This document shows positions 6,049-13,814 of a stretch of DNA of 18,820 nt, piece after piece. The stretch comes from a bacterium (lineage in GTDB: Bacteria; UBA9089; CG2-30-40-21; SBAY01), in the NCBI GenBank assembly GCA_040757115.1, contig JBFLYA010000063.1, forward strand, positions 1 to 18,820, given 5' to 3'. The notes beneath the pieces are model-generated. The model searched no databases. It was not told the origin of the DNA and saw nothing but the letters and a program-made list of their open reading frames with translations. The position numbers and the translations under genes are program-made. Within the stretch, counting starts at the first letter, position 1, and every line of letters begins with the position of its first letter.

Positions 6049-6432
6049 CTTAATATCTATTAGGGGTAAGACATTAGTACCTGTTTAGCGTGGTCAGAGA
6101 GCACAAATGAATGGTACTGACTTAGTGCAAAACCACTTCAAACATAACAAATTGTGTAATACAAAATCAAAAATTAAATATTAAAATGCAAAATGACATA
6201 TCAAATATCAAAAATCTTAACTTCGTATTTAATTTATTGCCTGACAAGTATTTTTGCATTTTGCTTTGTCCTTTTGATTTTTACATTTTTGATATTTGCA
6301 TTAAGCGCTTCGTGGGATATTTTACATCGGTATTCTATTATTTACCAAAGAGTTACGCCTTAAATTAGGATCATTCAGAACACGCTAAACACATACTCAG
6401 GTTTTACCCCACCAACTCTTCCTTCTGTTTTA
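6049..6432 (-). other. Long repeat-rich 5' leader region of the nadK operon
   Basis: No gene is seen in these 384 bp. They hold AT-rich repeat words in both orientations (AAAATGCAAAA at 6183-6193 and TTTTTGCATTTT near 6250; ATATCAAAAAT near 6206 and ATTTTTGATAT near 6286) and two copies of the CACGCTAAACA repeat (6082-6093 minus, 6381-6396 plus). The inverted pairs are not nested, so they do not form one simple hairpin. No known riboswitch was recognised. Confidence 0.5.
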
Positions 6433-6461
6433 ATTATATCATACCATTTTAGATTTTGCAA
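6433..6461 (-). promoter_or_regulatory. Promoter of the nadK-coaE operon
   Basis: On the minus strand TTGCAA (6456-6461), a 17-bp spacer and TATAAT (6433-6438), with an extended -10 TG one base before it. It faces nadK with no other gene in between. Confidence 0.75.
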
Positions 6462-6539
6462 GAAGTTTTTTAGGTAAGCAGGAATTCTCGGTGAAAAATT
6501 AGATAGAGGTTCATTATTCCTTATTTTTCTCTCAAAATG

Positions 6540-6729
6540 TGTAACCGTTCAGGGGGATAATTTACCGCAGAGACACAGAGACGCAGAGAAGATATGGAAA
6601 TAAATCAGATAACATAAAAGATTATTAATGCAGACATGGAAATACATAGGACATTGTGACCAGATTTGTTAAGCGTCTCGTAAATAGATTTTAATTTTTT
6701 TCTCTGTGTCTCTGAGGTGAACAGTTACA
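6540..6729. repeat. MITE-like element with CAGAGACACAGAGA arms
   Basis: A 190-bp element bounded by TGTAACCGTTCA (6540-6551) and the inverted TGAACAGTTACA (6718-6729), with one mismatch. Inner exact inverted arms are CAGAGACACAGAGA (6568-6581) and its complement at 6701-6714. The left side has an extra GGGGGATAATTTAC stretch. The centre (6590-6700) carries no recognisable gene. Confidence 0.7.
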
Positions 6730-6744
6730 ATTACTTTTCTTTAA

Positions 6745-6758
6745 TAAAAAATCCCGGC
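6745..6758 (-). terminator. Terminator at the 5S 3' end
   Basis: On the minus strand the 5S closing strand GCCGGGA is followed directly by a run of T (6746-6751). The 5S terminal helix (TCCCGG/CCGGGA) plus this U-tract can act as the intrinsic terminator of the transcription unit. Confidence 0.6.
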
Positions 6759-6869
6759 AATGTCTTACTCTCCCACACCGTTACCAGTGCAGTACCATCA
6801 GCGTTAGAGGGCTTAACGACCGTATTCGGAATGGGAACGGGTGTTTCCCCTCTGCCATAATCACCGGGA
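6752..6869 (-). rRNA. rrf: 5S ribosomal RNA
   Basis: A 118-nt 5S rRNA. The terminal helix TCCCGG/CCGGGA closes at both ends. Conserved blocks include CCCGTTCCCATTCCGAATAC (loop B/C region), AAGCCCTCTAACGCTGATGG and GGTAACGGTGTGGGAGAGTA. It lies 2.77 kb downstream of the 23S 3' end on the same strand, separated by protein genes, instead of the usual 50-200 bp. Confidence 0.95.
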
Positions 6870-6962
6870 TTTTTTTTCAATTCTATCCTGTCTATAAATT
6901 ATAAAAGATATTATTCCAAAAAAAACTACAAGCATACACATTGGTATAAGAATGGCTTCCAT
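6861..6962 (-). CDS. Predicted 33-aa single-TM micro-protein overlapping the 5S start
   Basis: An ATG at 6962 opens 33 codons: a hydrophobic stretch (AILIPMCMLVVFFGIISFII, residues 3-22) followed by a basic tail (YRQDRIEKKSR), i.e. one membrane helix with a positively charged cytoplasmic end. The stop TGA lies inside the 5' end of the 5S (TCCCGGTGA), a 9-bp overlap. The start is 8 bp after the upstream gene stop, and GAAGGAG near 6976 is an SD at slightly long spacing. Consistent spacing and a coherent TM plus basic tail favour a real gene; length and overlap with an RNA gene argue for caution. Confidence 0.5.
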   Translation of the reverse strand: MEAILIPMCMLVVFFGIISFIIYRQDRIEKKSR

Positions 6963-6970
6963 TTTACCTT

Positions 6971-7168
6971 TTACACTCCTTCTTTATTAGGGAATATCAA
7001 TAATGCGCATCCAAATAATAAAATAAATACTATTCCACTCCCTACTAAAAGATACATATTAACTTTTCCTGAAATAATCTGTCCCAGGATAACAATTGAA
7101 AAGATATACTCAGCAACCTTTACAATATTTTCGGCTAAAAATTTTCTCTTTTCATTTGTAATTTTCAT
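6971..7168 (-). CDS. Small two-helix membrane protein
   Basis: A 65-aa protein with a charged N-terminus (MKITNEKRKFLAENIVKVAE) and two hydrophobic segments, about residues 21-34 (YIFSIVILGQIISG) and 39-59 (YLLVGSGIVFILLFGCALLI), joined by a short KVN loop. The charge pattern of the first part resembles small uncharacterised membrane proteins of the DUF6722 kind, but I am not sure of the family. The ATG overlaps the upstream lipoprotein stop by 4 bp (ATGA), so the pair is translationally coupled. Part of this gene is duplicated as a relic at 7838-7930. Confidence 0.7.
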   Translation of the reverse strand: MKITNEKRKFLAENIVKVAEYIFSIVILGQIISGKVNMYLLVGSGIVFILLFGCALLIFPNKEGV

Positions 7169-7410
7169 TTTATAGGTTTTTCTTTCGTCTCTATTTTCTC
7201 TTCTCTATCCTTGTCTAAAGCAAGTAATTCATTCTTTTTCTTCTCATACTCTTCTTTAGTAATTGTTCCTGCATCTACTAATTTTTTTAATTCTATAATT
7301 TCCTGGGCAATAGTAGGTTGATTATATTCCTTCGACAGAATAGAAATCTCACTTGCACATCCAGATAGTAATAACACAGATAAATTATAAATAACTATTC
7401 TCTTCCACAT
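7165..7410 (-). CDS. SHOCT-domain lipoprotein
   Basis: An 81-aa protein. A short signal peptide ends in the lipobox LLSGC, making C18 the lipid-modified residue (to be N-acylated by an Lnt such as the one at 16962). After a 15-residue linker comes a SHOCT-type domain, residues 35-68 (EIIELKKLVDAGTITKEEYE, then KKKNELL), with the signature L-x-x-L-x-x-x-G-x-I-x-x-E-E-Y/F. The tail is strongly charged. SHOCT domains are short oligomerisation modules. It follows the protease-like gene by 9 bp with no clear SD and overlaps the next gene by 4 bp. Serine after the lipobox linker start (CASE) gives no Asp+2 retention signal. Confidence 0.82.
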   Translation of the reverse strand: MWKRIVIYNLSVLLLSGCASEISILSKEYNQPTIAQEIIELKKLVDAGTITKEEYEKKKNELLALDKDREEKIETKEKPIK

Positions 7411-7419
7411 AATTAATTT

Positions 7420-7794
7420 CTAAAATTCAGTAAACTCTCTCCTTTTAAGCCCCGATAAATCAAGTGCGCCATCTTTCGGGCTCACGCTTATTTCCCATTC
7501 TTCCATAGTTAAGGCACCGATAAGTGCATCAATTTCTTTTCCATCCACTCTTCCTAAGTTATCAATTGGAACTACCTTTGTATCGAAAGCATATCCTTCC
7601 ATCTTGCCTTCCACAGCACAGTATTCCTTTACCTCTATTACTCTCCCTCCTAATGCTACTTTATAAGGTTCAGATAGCAGACGAATAGGAACACCTTCTA
7701 AGAAGTCTCTGATAATATAGGTATGCACAGAACCTGTATCAAATAGTGCATTTACCTTTCTCCCTTCTATTTCTATCTCTTTTACAATTCTCAT
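7420..7794 (-). CDS. Retropepsin-like (clan AA) aspartyl protease domain protein
   Basis: A 124-aa protein with the single-domain clan AA aspartic protease fold. NALFDTGSVHTYI (residues 15-27) contains the catalytic D19-T-G-S, and DALIGALTMEEWEI (89-102) is the second conserved psi-loop motif (the I-D-x-L-I-G type). The total length is what one half of a dimeric retropepsin needs, so the active enzyme would be a homodimer. There is no signal peptide or membrane segment. Such stand-alone domains occur in many bacteria with unknown substrates. SD-like AGGA lies 9 bp before the ATG. It is followed 9 bp later by the SHOCT lipoprotein gene, so the two are probably co-expressed. Confidence 0.85.
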   Translation of the reverse strand: MRIVKEIEIEGRKVNALFDTGSVHTYIIRDFLEGVPIRLLSEPYKVALGGRVIEVKEYCAVEGKMEGYAFDTKVVPIDNLGRVDGKEIDALIGALTMEEWEISVSPKDGALDLSGLKRREFTEF

Positions 7795-7837
7795 CTTAAT
7801 CTTCCTATTTTTAAAAATCTACATAGGATAACGATTT

Positions 7838-7930
7838 AAAAAATATATTCACCTACCTTTACAATATTTTCGGCTAAAAAATTCCTCTTTTCATTTTATA
7901 GATTTTTCTTTTGTCTCTCTTTGTTTGTCT
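7838..7930 (-). pseudogene. Relic copy of the lipoprotein/membrane-protein gene junction
   Basis: This stretch is a degenerate second copy of 7100-7200. The core CCTTTACAATATTTTCGGCT is identical at 7117-7136 and 7856-7875, and the similarity continues over the end of the lipoprotein gene (relic peptide KDKQRETKEKSIK before a TGA, against DREEKIETKEKPIK). An 11-bp deletion and an early TAG destroy the membrane-protein frame. It lies directly behind the 7942 gene, so an earlier copy of this gene pair stood here and was cut off. Confidence 0.75.
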
Positions 7931-7941
7931 TTTCTAAGACT

Positions 7942-8973
7942 TTATCCTTTTCCTAAACTTCCCATCCTTTTCCTGATTTCTCTAGGACAATAACATCCCA
8001 TTTCATTATCTTTTTGCCATCTTAATTCAACAAAATTAATTGTATTCTCCCTCGAAACCTTAAAAAGATCAAATATCGTATATGATTCTCTGAATGAATT
8101 TTTTGTGACTAATTCATATCCTACCCATTCTCTAACTGGTGACTTTGGAAAGGTATAATGTAGGGAGATGTTTTTTATCTCACAATCCATTCTCACACCA
8201 TCTTTTTCTATGATTATTGATCTTCTCTCTGTGACATCTTTTCTTTCCCCTCTTCTTCTATCTCTATCTCCTGGCAGAAAAACTCCTCTTCGAGCAATAA
8301 AACCCTCATATTCATCTTTCTTAATATTACTTGATAATAATCCTTTTAGACACATTTCATTTTCATCATTACTTTGAGGATATAACTTGAGTAATTTTAA
8401 GAATTCCTCCTGGGCTCTTTCAGGTATAATATCACACCTTCTTATAGAAGGAAAATAAGAATATAAATCAGGATACTTCTCATTAAAAATTTGATTAGAA
8501 TAGTAAATTTCAAAGAGTGGAGTATCAAGAGACAAACCAATTTTACCAATTTTCTTCGGCATCACTTTATATCCAATTTCCTTTCCCTCTAAGTTTGTAG
8601 CTTGCTTTGCTTCTAATGTTCCAAAAAATATTGTATAGAAATCTCTTTTTGTTAAAAGAAGAGTATCATTTATTTGGCCTTCCCTCTTTAAATATCCAAC
8701 ATATTGATACTCTAATAATGTGTCTAATAGAAACGCTTCAAATAGTGTAGTGTTTTGAGGAAGCATAATATTTTCACTTAAGAACTCTTTTTCAAAACTT
8801 TTGATTGGTCTATGCCGTTCAAATTTAAGACCACTAATAACAAAATTATTCACACTGTCTAAAATAGATTCACCATTTTCATCACTTTTCTTAAAAAGAA
8901 GACTTGCTTCCTTTCCTTTAAATTTATATCCTATCCTTTTTAATGAATTCTCTATTAACATCATCTCAGGCAT
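7942..8973 (-). CDS. Uncharacterised protein (343 aa)
   Basis: I do not recognise this protein. The frame is open from a TTG at 9060 (372 aa), but an ATG at 8973 preceded by GGGAGAGGGAG is the best-supported start. It is soluble, mixed alpha/beta and rich in Lys/Glu, with no signal peptide or membrane helix. In the TTG-start frame, residues about 100-140 are helical and aromatic (FEAFLLDTLLEYQYVGYLKR). A very basic block follows (GDRDRRRGERKDVTERRSI), then a beta-rich segment with CEIKNIS. The RRGER...C-x-I-x-N-I-S order faintly recalls a PilZ domain, but the spacing is not convincing. It follows the 99-aa gene and precedes the lipoprotein relic, within the 23S-5S spacer block. Confidence 0.7.
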   Translation of the reverse strand: MPEMMLIENSLKRIGYKFKGKEASLLFKKSDENGESILDSVNNFVISGLKFERHRPIKSFEKEFLSENIMLPQNTTLFEAFLLDTLLEYQYVGYLKREGQINDTLLLTKRDFYTIFFGTLEAKQATNLEGKEIGYKVMPKKIGKIGLSLDTPLFEIYYSNQIFNEKYPDLYSYFPSIRRCDIIPERAQEEFLKLLKLYPQSNDENEMCLKGLLSSNIKKDEYEGFIARRGVFLPGDRDRRRGERKDVTERRSIIIEKDGVRMDCEIKNISLHYTFPKSPVREWVGYELVTKNSFRESYTIFDLFKVSRENTINFVELRWQKDNEMGCYCPREIRKRMGSLGKG

Positions 8974-9046
8974 AATATTACTCCCTCTCCCTTTTTGTAA
9001 AAAAATCTCACTTTCTCTTTTTGTTGCCTGATATAAAGTATATTTA

Positions 9047-9346
9047 CTATCTTCTTTCAAGCATCGTTCTAAATTCTCTTAAGTTTCTTTTGGGTTCTTC
9101 TCCTAAAATTTCTTCTTCTTCCCATAGAGAATTAAAAAACTCCCACGCTTCTTCATATAACATTCTTTCTGCCACTTCCTTTGTCTTTTCTATATTTGGA
9201 TTTATTTTCCCAATGCCATAAAACTTTTTCAACCCTTCAAAATATGCAAATATCATTTCCTCTTCTTGTACAAACTTTATTCTCTTTTTCCATTTTTCAC
9301 CTATCTTTCTTAGAAATTCTCTTTTAAGAAGCATATCTTCAGGCAT
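9047..9346 (-). CDS. Uncharacterised 99-aa protein
   Basis: I do not recognise this protein. It is predicted helical and strongly charged, with a basic N-terminal third (LLKREFLRKIGEKWKKRIKF) and an acidic aromatic stretch (YEEAWEFFNSLWEEEEILGE) near residues 64-83. There is no membrane segment. The SD AGGAGGGGG is excellent, 10 bp upstream of the ATG at 9346, and a hairpin lies just before it (9365-9397). It is the first protein gene after the 23S and probably starts the block read on towards the 5S. No independent promoter is visible in the 300 bp upstream, so read-through from the rRNA operon is the simplest explanation. Confidence 0.68.
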   Translation of the reverse strand: MPEDMLLKREFLRKIGEKWKKRIKFVQEEEMIFAYFEGLKKFYGIGKINPNIEKTKEVAERMLYEEAWEFFNSLWEEEEILGEEPKRNLREFRTMLERR

Positions 9347-9364
9347 TTTAATTATCCCCCTCCT

Positions 9365-9397
9365 AAAGCATCCTTCCCCTTCAAAATTAGATGCTTT
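9365..9397. promoter_or_regulatory. Hairpin beside the SD of the 99-aa gene
   Basis: AAAGCATC (9365-9372) and GATGCTTT (9390-9397) form a perfect 8-bp stem with a 17-nt loop. On the + strand it is followed by T's like a terminator, but no + strand gene ends here. On the minus strand it sits right upstream of the strong SD at 9346 and could influence translation or mRNA processing. Confidence 0.5.
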
Positions 9398-9426
9398 TTT
9401 AACTTCAACTATAAGATAAATTTATT

Positions 9427-9585
9427 TTTTACTTATAGCGGTTATTAAGTAAAAGCGTTCCTGTTTTATGGATTATGAATTTAGGATTTGAGATTACAGT
9501 CTTCAATCCTCAATTCTTTTACCTTGTAATTCTCTATTCTTTATCTTTAATCCGTAATTCTTAAATTCGTAATTTATCAATTTGA
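9427..9585. repeat. Inverted repeats between the 23S and the first spacer gene
   Basis: These 300 bp past the 23S hold no gene. A perfect stem TTTTACTT (9427-9434) / AAGTAAAA (9447-9454) has a 12-nt loop. A looser palindrome of GATTATGAATTTAGGATT-type words lies at about 9460-9485, with inverted partners at about 9550-9580. No clear minus-strand promoter was found. Confidence 0.5.
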
Positions 9586-10138
9586 TTTTTGGTATATTAT
9601 ACTTTGAATAGTTACCAAAAAAGAAACAACTTAAAGTAGCACGGTCAAGTCGCACGACTTATTAGTACTGCTCAGCTCCCGATTGTCTCGAAGTTACTTA
9701 ATCATCCGAAGATAATCTTGTTTCTTTTCAACAATCAGGGTTCAATAGATTACTCTACTTACACTTGCAGCCTATCAACCTGGTCATCTCCCAGGAGTCT
9801 TCAGGTGGTCTTAAGAAGTCTAAAGACCTAACTACTTGGGAATTCTCTTGCGAGAATTTCTTTTCGAAAGATTTTTAGAAGCATCAAAAGATCCTAACAG
9901 ATAACTCAAAGAGAAATCTGTCCGAGATATCTAATCTTGGGGTGGGTTTCCTGCTTAGATGCTTTCAGCAGTTATCCCTTCCGAACATAGCTACCCAGCA
10001 ATGCCACTGGCATGACAACTGGTACACTAGCGGTTCGTCCACTCCGGTCCTCTCGTACTAGGAGTAGCACCCCTCAAATATCTTGCGCCCGCAACAGATA
10101 GGGACCGAACTGTCTCACGACGTTCTAAACCCAGCTCA

Positions 10139-10233
<95 letters not shown>

Positions 10234-10251
10234 ATATGGACTCTTGGGCAA

Positions 10252-10286
<35 letters not shown>

Positions 10287-10732
10287 ATAAGCGACGACCC
10301 TTCCACACAGAATCGCCGGATCATTAAGCCCTGCTTTCACATCTGCTTGACTTGTAGGTCTTGCAGTTAAGCTTCCTTGTGCCTTTATACTCTCCATGCG
10401 ATTGCCAAACGCATTGAGGAAGCCTTGGGACGCCTCCGTTACTTTTTAGGAGGCAACCGCCCCAGTTAAACTACCCGCCTGACATTGTCCCTCAACTGGA
10501 TTCACAGTCGTAGGTTAGAATCTAAATATAATAAGGGTGGTATCCCAAGGTTGACTCCACGCAGACTAACGCCCACGCTTCAAAGTCTCCCACCTATCCT
10601 GTACATACTATACCCAGATCCAATGTCAAGTTATAGTAAAGGTTCACGGGGTCTTTCCGTCTAGTTGCGGGTAACTTGCATCTTCGCAAATACTACAATT
10701 TCGCCGAGCCCCTCGTTGAGACAGCGCCCAAA

Positions 10733-10817
<85 letters not shown>

Positions 10818-10840
10818 TGGGGCTTCAGTTCAAAGCTTTA

Positions 10841-10920
10841 GAAAACAGGTAATTTAGTAATTAAGTGATTTCATGATAAGTCACTTCCTCACTTTTTCAC
10901 TTCCTCACTCTATTCTCCTG
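10841..10920 (-). other. 23S insertion 1 (helix 68 region)
   Basis: Between conserved 23S blocks (complement of CAAAGCTT and of CCTTAACC) lie about 80 nt of extra sequence. On the minus strand it contains GTGAGGAAGTGA twice and a stem AAGTGA/TCACTT. By position it falls in the helix 68 region. It may be excised as an intervening sequence or stay as an expansion. Confidence 0.7.
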
Positions 10921-10984
10921 ACCTCTCTCCTTAACCGTCCAGCACCGAGCAGGCGTCAGACCCTATACATCGTCTTACAACTTA

Positions 10985-11016
<32 letters not shown>

Positions 11017-11618
11017 TGGGCCATTTCTCTGCGACCTTTTCATGCTCAAAGAGTAAATCTTTTTACACTACTCAGGCACTCCTTTTCCCGAAGTTACGGA
11101 GTTAGATTGCCGAGTTCCTTAACGAGGGTTCTCTCGAGCGCCTTAGGATTCTCACCTCGCCTACCTGTGTCGGTTTTAGTACGGACACCTTCTAACCTGA
11201 CTAGAGGCTTTTCTTGGCAGTGTGGGGTCGGTCAGTTCCCGGAAATAAATTTCCAGTCCCCGATTACCTCTTGAGGTTTAATAACAGCTCGGATTTGCCA
11301 GAGTTGTCCCTCTACAGGCTTAGACAGTCACTTCCAATCGACTGATGACCTACCCTTCTGCGTCACCCCATCGCTCATAACGGTTAAAAGATGGTATCGG
11401 AATATTAACCGATTGCCCATCGCCTACGCTTTTCAGCCTCAACTTAGGATCCGACTTACCCTGGGCGGATTAACCTTCCCAAGGAAACCTTAGGCTTTCG
11501 GCGAACGGGTTTCTCACCCGTTTTTTCGCTACTTATACCGGCATCCTCACTTCCAGTTCGTCCAGCAGTCCTCACGGTCTGCCTTCACTCTACAATGGAA
11601 CGCTCCCCTACCATACAT

Positions 11619-11703
11619 AAGTTTATTGAATTTTTGAGTTAATTGCGTTTGTTGAGTTTTTCAACTCTACAAACTCTCTAAACTCTATGAACTCTATAAA
11701 CTT
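11619..11703 (-). other. 23S insertion 2 (helix 45 region)
   Basis: An 85-nt insertion closed by the perfect stem AAGTTTAT / ATAAACTT. On the minus strand the 5' arm is four diverged copies of an 8-9-nt unit (TAGAGTTCA, TAGAGTTTA, GAGAGTTTG, TAGAGTTG), and the tip is GAGTTG-AAAAA-CTCAAC. Its location, just after the conserved GGTAGGGGAGCG block, matches the helix 45 site where intervening sequences are known in other bacteria. Confidence 0.78.
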
Positions 11704-11761
11704 TTCTGTATCCATAGCTTCGGTGATGAGCTTAAGCCCCGTTATATTGTCAGCGCAGACA

Positions 11762-11795
<34 letters not shown>

Positions 11796-12079
11796 TGATG
11801 GCTGCCTCTAAGCCAACATCCTGGCTGTTTTTGTATCTCCACATCTTTTGCCACTTAGCTCATACTTAGGGACCTCAGCTGATGGTCTGGTTTCTTTTCC
11901 TTTTGACTATGGGGCTTATCCCCCATAGACTCACTCCCATAATACCAGTAACAGCATTCGGAGTTTGATTGAGTTTGGTAACCTGGAGGGGTCCCATAGC
12001 CCATTCAGAGCTCTACCGCCATTACTTACTTTATGAGGCTGTCCCTAAAGACATTTCGGGGAGAACCAGCTATCACTGA

Positions 12080-12117
<38 letters not shown>

Positions 12118-12772
12118 AAGTCTTTTCAACGACCGCAGGTTCGGACCTCCACGTGTGGTCAAACACGCTTCATCCTGGCCATAGATAGATCACTCAGCTT
12201 CGGGTCTACTAAATGCTACTAATAAATCGCCCTATTCAGACTTGCTTTCGCTACGGCTACATGGTTTTTCCCACTTAACCTTGCAACACTTAGTAACTCG
12301 CCGGTTCATTATACAAAAGGCACGCAGTCAGGCATTTCAGGATTAGATAATGGTTACTTAATCTTAGTTACCCAAGAGCTTTCTCCAAAATCCAATTTTA
12401 AACCTGCCATAGCCCTTCCACAGCTTGTAGGTATACGGTTTCAGGTACTATTTCATCCTCCTTCTGGAGTACTTTTCACCTTTCCCTCACGGTACTTGTC
12501 CACTATCGGTTGTTAGAGAGTATTTAGCCTTAGGAGGTGGTCCTCCCAAATTCCAACAGGATTTCCCGTGTCCCGTTGTACTCAGGAACTTAAACGCAGG
12601 AAGTTTATACTATTTCGCTTACAGGGTTATCACCTTCTCTGACTACTTTTTCCAAAGTGATTCAGCTATAGTATAAATTTTTGACTTCCCGGGTGCTACA
12701 ATATACCTCTACCCCATTTAAGTCCTCTTACCCCTAAACTTGCAAAGTAGTATAGACTTTAACGCAAATTCA

Positions 12773-12815
<43 letters not shown>

Positions 12816-12820
12816 GAACA

Positions 12821-12890
12821 TAATCATTTATTTAGTCTGTTGTTAAAAAGACAGAGTCTTAAAAACACATAACTAAATTTTTAATGATTA
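12821..12890 (-). other. 23S insertion 3 (5' domain)
   Basis: About 70 extra nt about 230-300 nt from the 23S 5' end. TAATCAT (12821-12827) pairs with ATGATTA (12884-12890), and an inner TTTAGT/ACTAAA stem continues it. It replaces a short loop between the conserved GAGGAAAAGAAA and GATTCCGTCAGTAGCGGCG blocks. Confidence 0.68.
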
Positions 12891-13170
12891 ATTTTTTCTT
12901 TCTTTTCCTCAGGGTACTGAGATGTTTCACTTCCCCTGGTTTTCTCTTAGACTCTATGTATTCAAGTCTAAGTGATGAAGCATGACCTTCACCAGGTTTT
13001 CCCATTTGGAGATCCCCGGATCAAAGTTTATTTGCAACTCCCCGAGGCTTATCGCAGCTTATCACGTCCTTCATCGTCTTCTAACACCAAGGCATCCACC
13101 GTAGACCCTTAGTAACTTGACCATGCCACTTTAAGTTGATTCTTTTTTAAGATGCTCAAGTTTCCCATAT

Positions 13171-13187
13171 TTAATTATCAAAGAGCG
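13171..13187 (-). promoter_or_regulatory. boxA-like antitermination element before the 23S
   Basis: On the minus strand CGCTCTTTGATAATTAA closely matches the bacterial rRNA boxA (TGCTCTTTAACAAT type) and lies about 50 nt before the 23S 5' end. This is where Nus factors would be recruited to keep RNA polymerase going through the 23S. No comparable boxA was found in the 16S leader. Confidence 0.65.
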
Positions 13188-13258
13188 TATATTATTTATG
13201 GCTTTGTTGCCATTTACTTTCTTCTCTGTAATAACATAATCTACTTTTCCCTTCTTTC

Positions 13259-13456
13259 CTAACTATAATGTGAACAACCAATATATTTAACTAAAAATTT
13301 ACCTTCTTTACATTGAATCATAACTTTTATATTTTTTAAACACTTCCAACACCATATTTCTGTTTCTTTTATGTCTCCTTCTTTGAAAATTTTAGAATCT
13401 ATTATTACTTCACTCGACTTAGAAACTTTTTCTCTTTTTATATTTACTTTTAACAA
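13259..13456 (-). CDS. Small Cys-containing protein in the 16S-23S spacer
   Basis: A 65-aa frame with a TTG start (13454-13456) behind a very strong SD, GGGAGGT. The N-terminus is basic; the middle reads IIDSKIFKEGDIKETEIW, followed by CWKC and later single Cys in MIQCKEGKF and IGCSHYS, a possible zinc-binding set (CxxC...C...CxH). I do not recognise the family. It lies 48 bp after the 53-aa gene and 137 bp before the 23S. The two proteins share a common pattern (ID..KI.KEG, then CKE-GK), so they may be ancient tandem duplicates. It would be transcribed with the rRNA. Confidence 0.6.
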   Translation of the reverse strand: MLKVNIKREKVSKSSEVIIDSKIFKEGDIKETEIWCWKCLKNIKVMIQCKEGKFLVKYIGCSHYS

Positions 13457-13504
13457 AATATCTTACCTCCCAATAATTTCAACAACGAGATTAAAAATGT
13501 CATT

Positions 13505-13666
13505 TCATTCTTTCCTCTGTTGACTTATTGGAAATATTTTTAATTTACCTTCTTCCTTACAAACAGAAAATTTTTTTTTATTTAGAGCTACAATTTCGCA
13601 CATTCCTTCCTTTATTTTTTCTGGATCAATTTCCAAAACTCTTTCTTTTTTTTGTTTATTTTCCAT
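13505..13666 (-). CDS. Small 53-aa protein in the 16S-23S spacer
   Basis: An ATG at 13664-13666 follows AGAGGTG at good spacing and opens 53 codons to a TGA at 13505. The protein is Lys/Glu-rich: MENKQKKERVLEIDPEKIKE, then GMCEIVALNKKKFSVCKEEG and a hydrophobic KLKIFPI end. It has two Cys and no membrane segment. Its SD starts about 20 bp from tRNA-Ala, on the same strand, so its mRNA must be cut from the rRNA precursor when the tRNA is processed. No family recognised. The strong SD and the similarity to the next protein are the main support. Confidence 0.58.
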   Translation of the reverse strand: MENKQKKERVLEIDPEKIKEGMCEIVALNKKKFSVCKEEGKLKIFPISQQRKE

Positions 13667-13690
13667 TTTTGTCACACCTCTTCTGATTTT

Positions 13691-13766
13691 TGGTGGAGAT
13701 GAGCGGGGTTGAACCGCTGGCCTCCTGGTTGCAAACCAGGCGCTCTCCCAACTGAGCTACATCCCC
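13691..13766 (-). tRNA. tRNA-Ala (TGC)
   Basis: A 76-nt tRNA with encoded CCA. The acceptor GGGGATG pairs with CATCTCC. D arm GTAGCTCAGTTGGGAGAGC, anticodon arm CCTGGTTTGCAACCAGG with anticodon TGC, T arm AGCGGTTCAACCCCGCT. It sits at the usual 16S-23S spacer place. Confidence 0.97.
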
Positions 13767-13814
13767 TCTTTGGGTAATTGGTAACTATTTTAACCATTTA
13801 CCACTTACCAAAAG

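Noticed and set aside
6049-6432. Riboswitch in the nadK leader
   Set aside because: The leader is long, but the sequence is low-complexity repeat material with no conserved aptamer core that I recognise.
9435-9445. AGCGGTTATTA, identical to the MITE end at 689-699
   Set aside because: It is only 11 bp, with no second end or target duplication found nearby, and it forms the loop of a local hairpin. Probably coincidence in AT-rich DNA.
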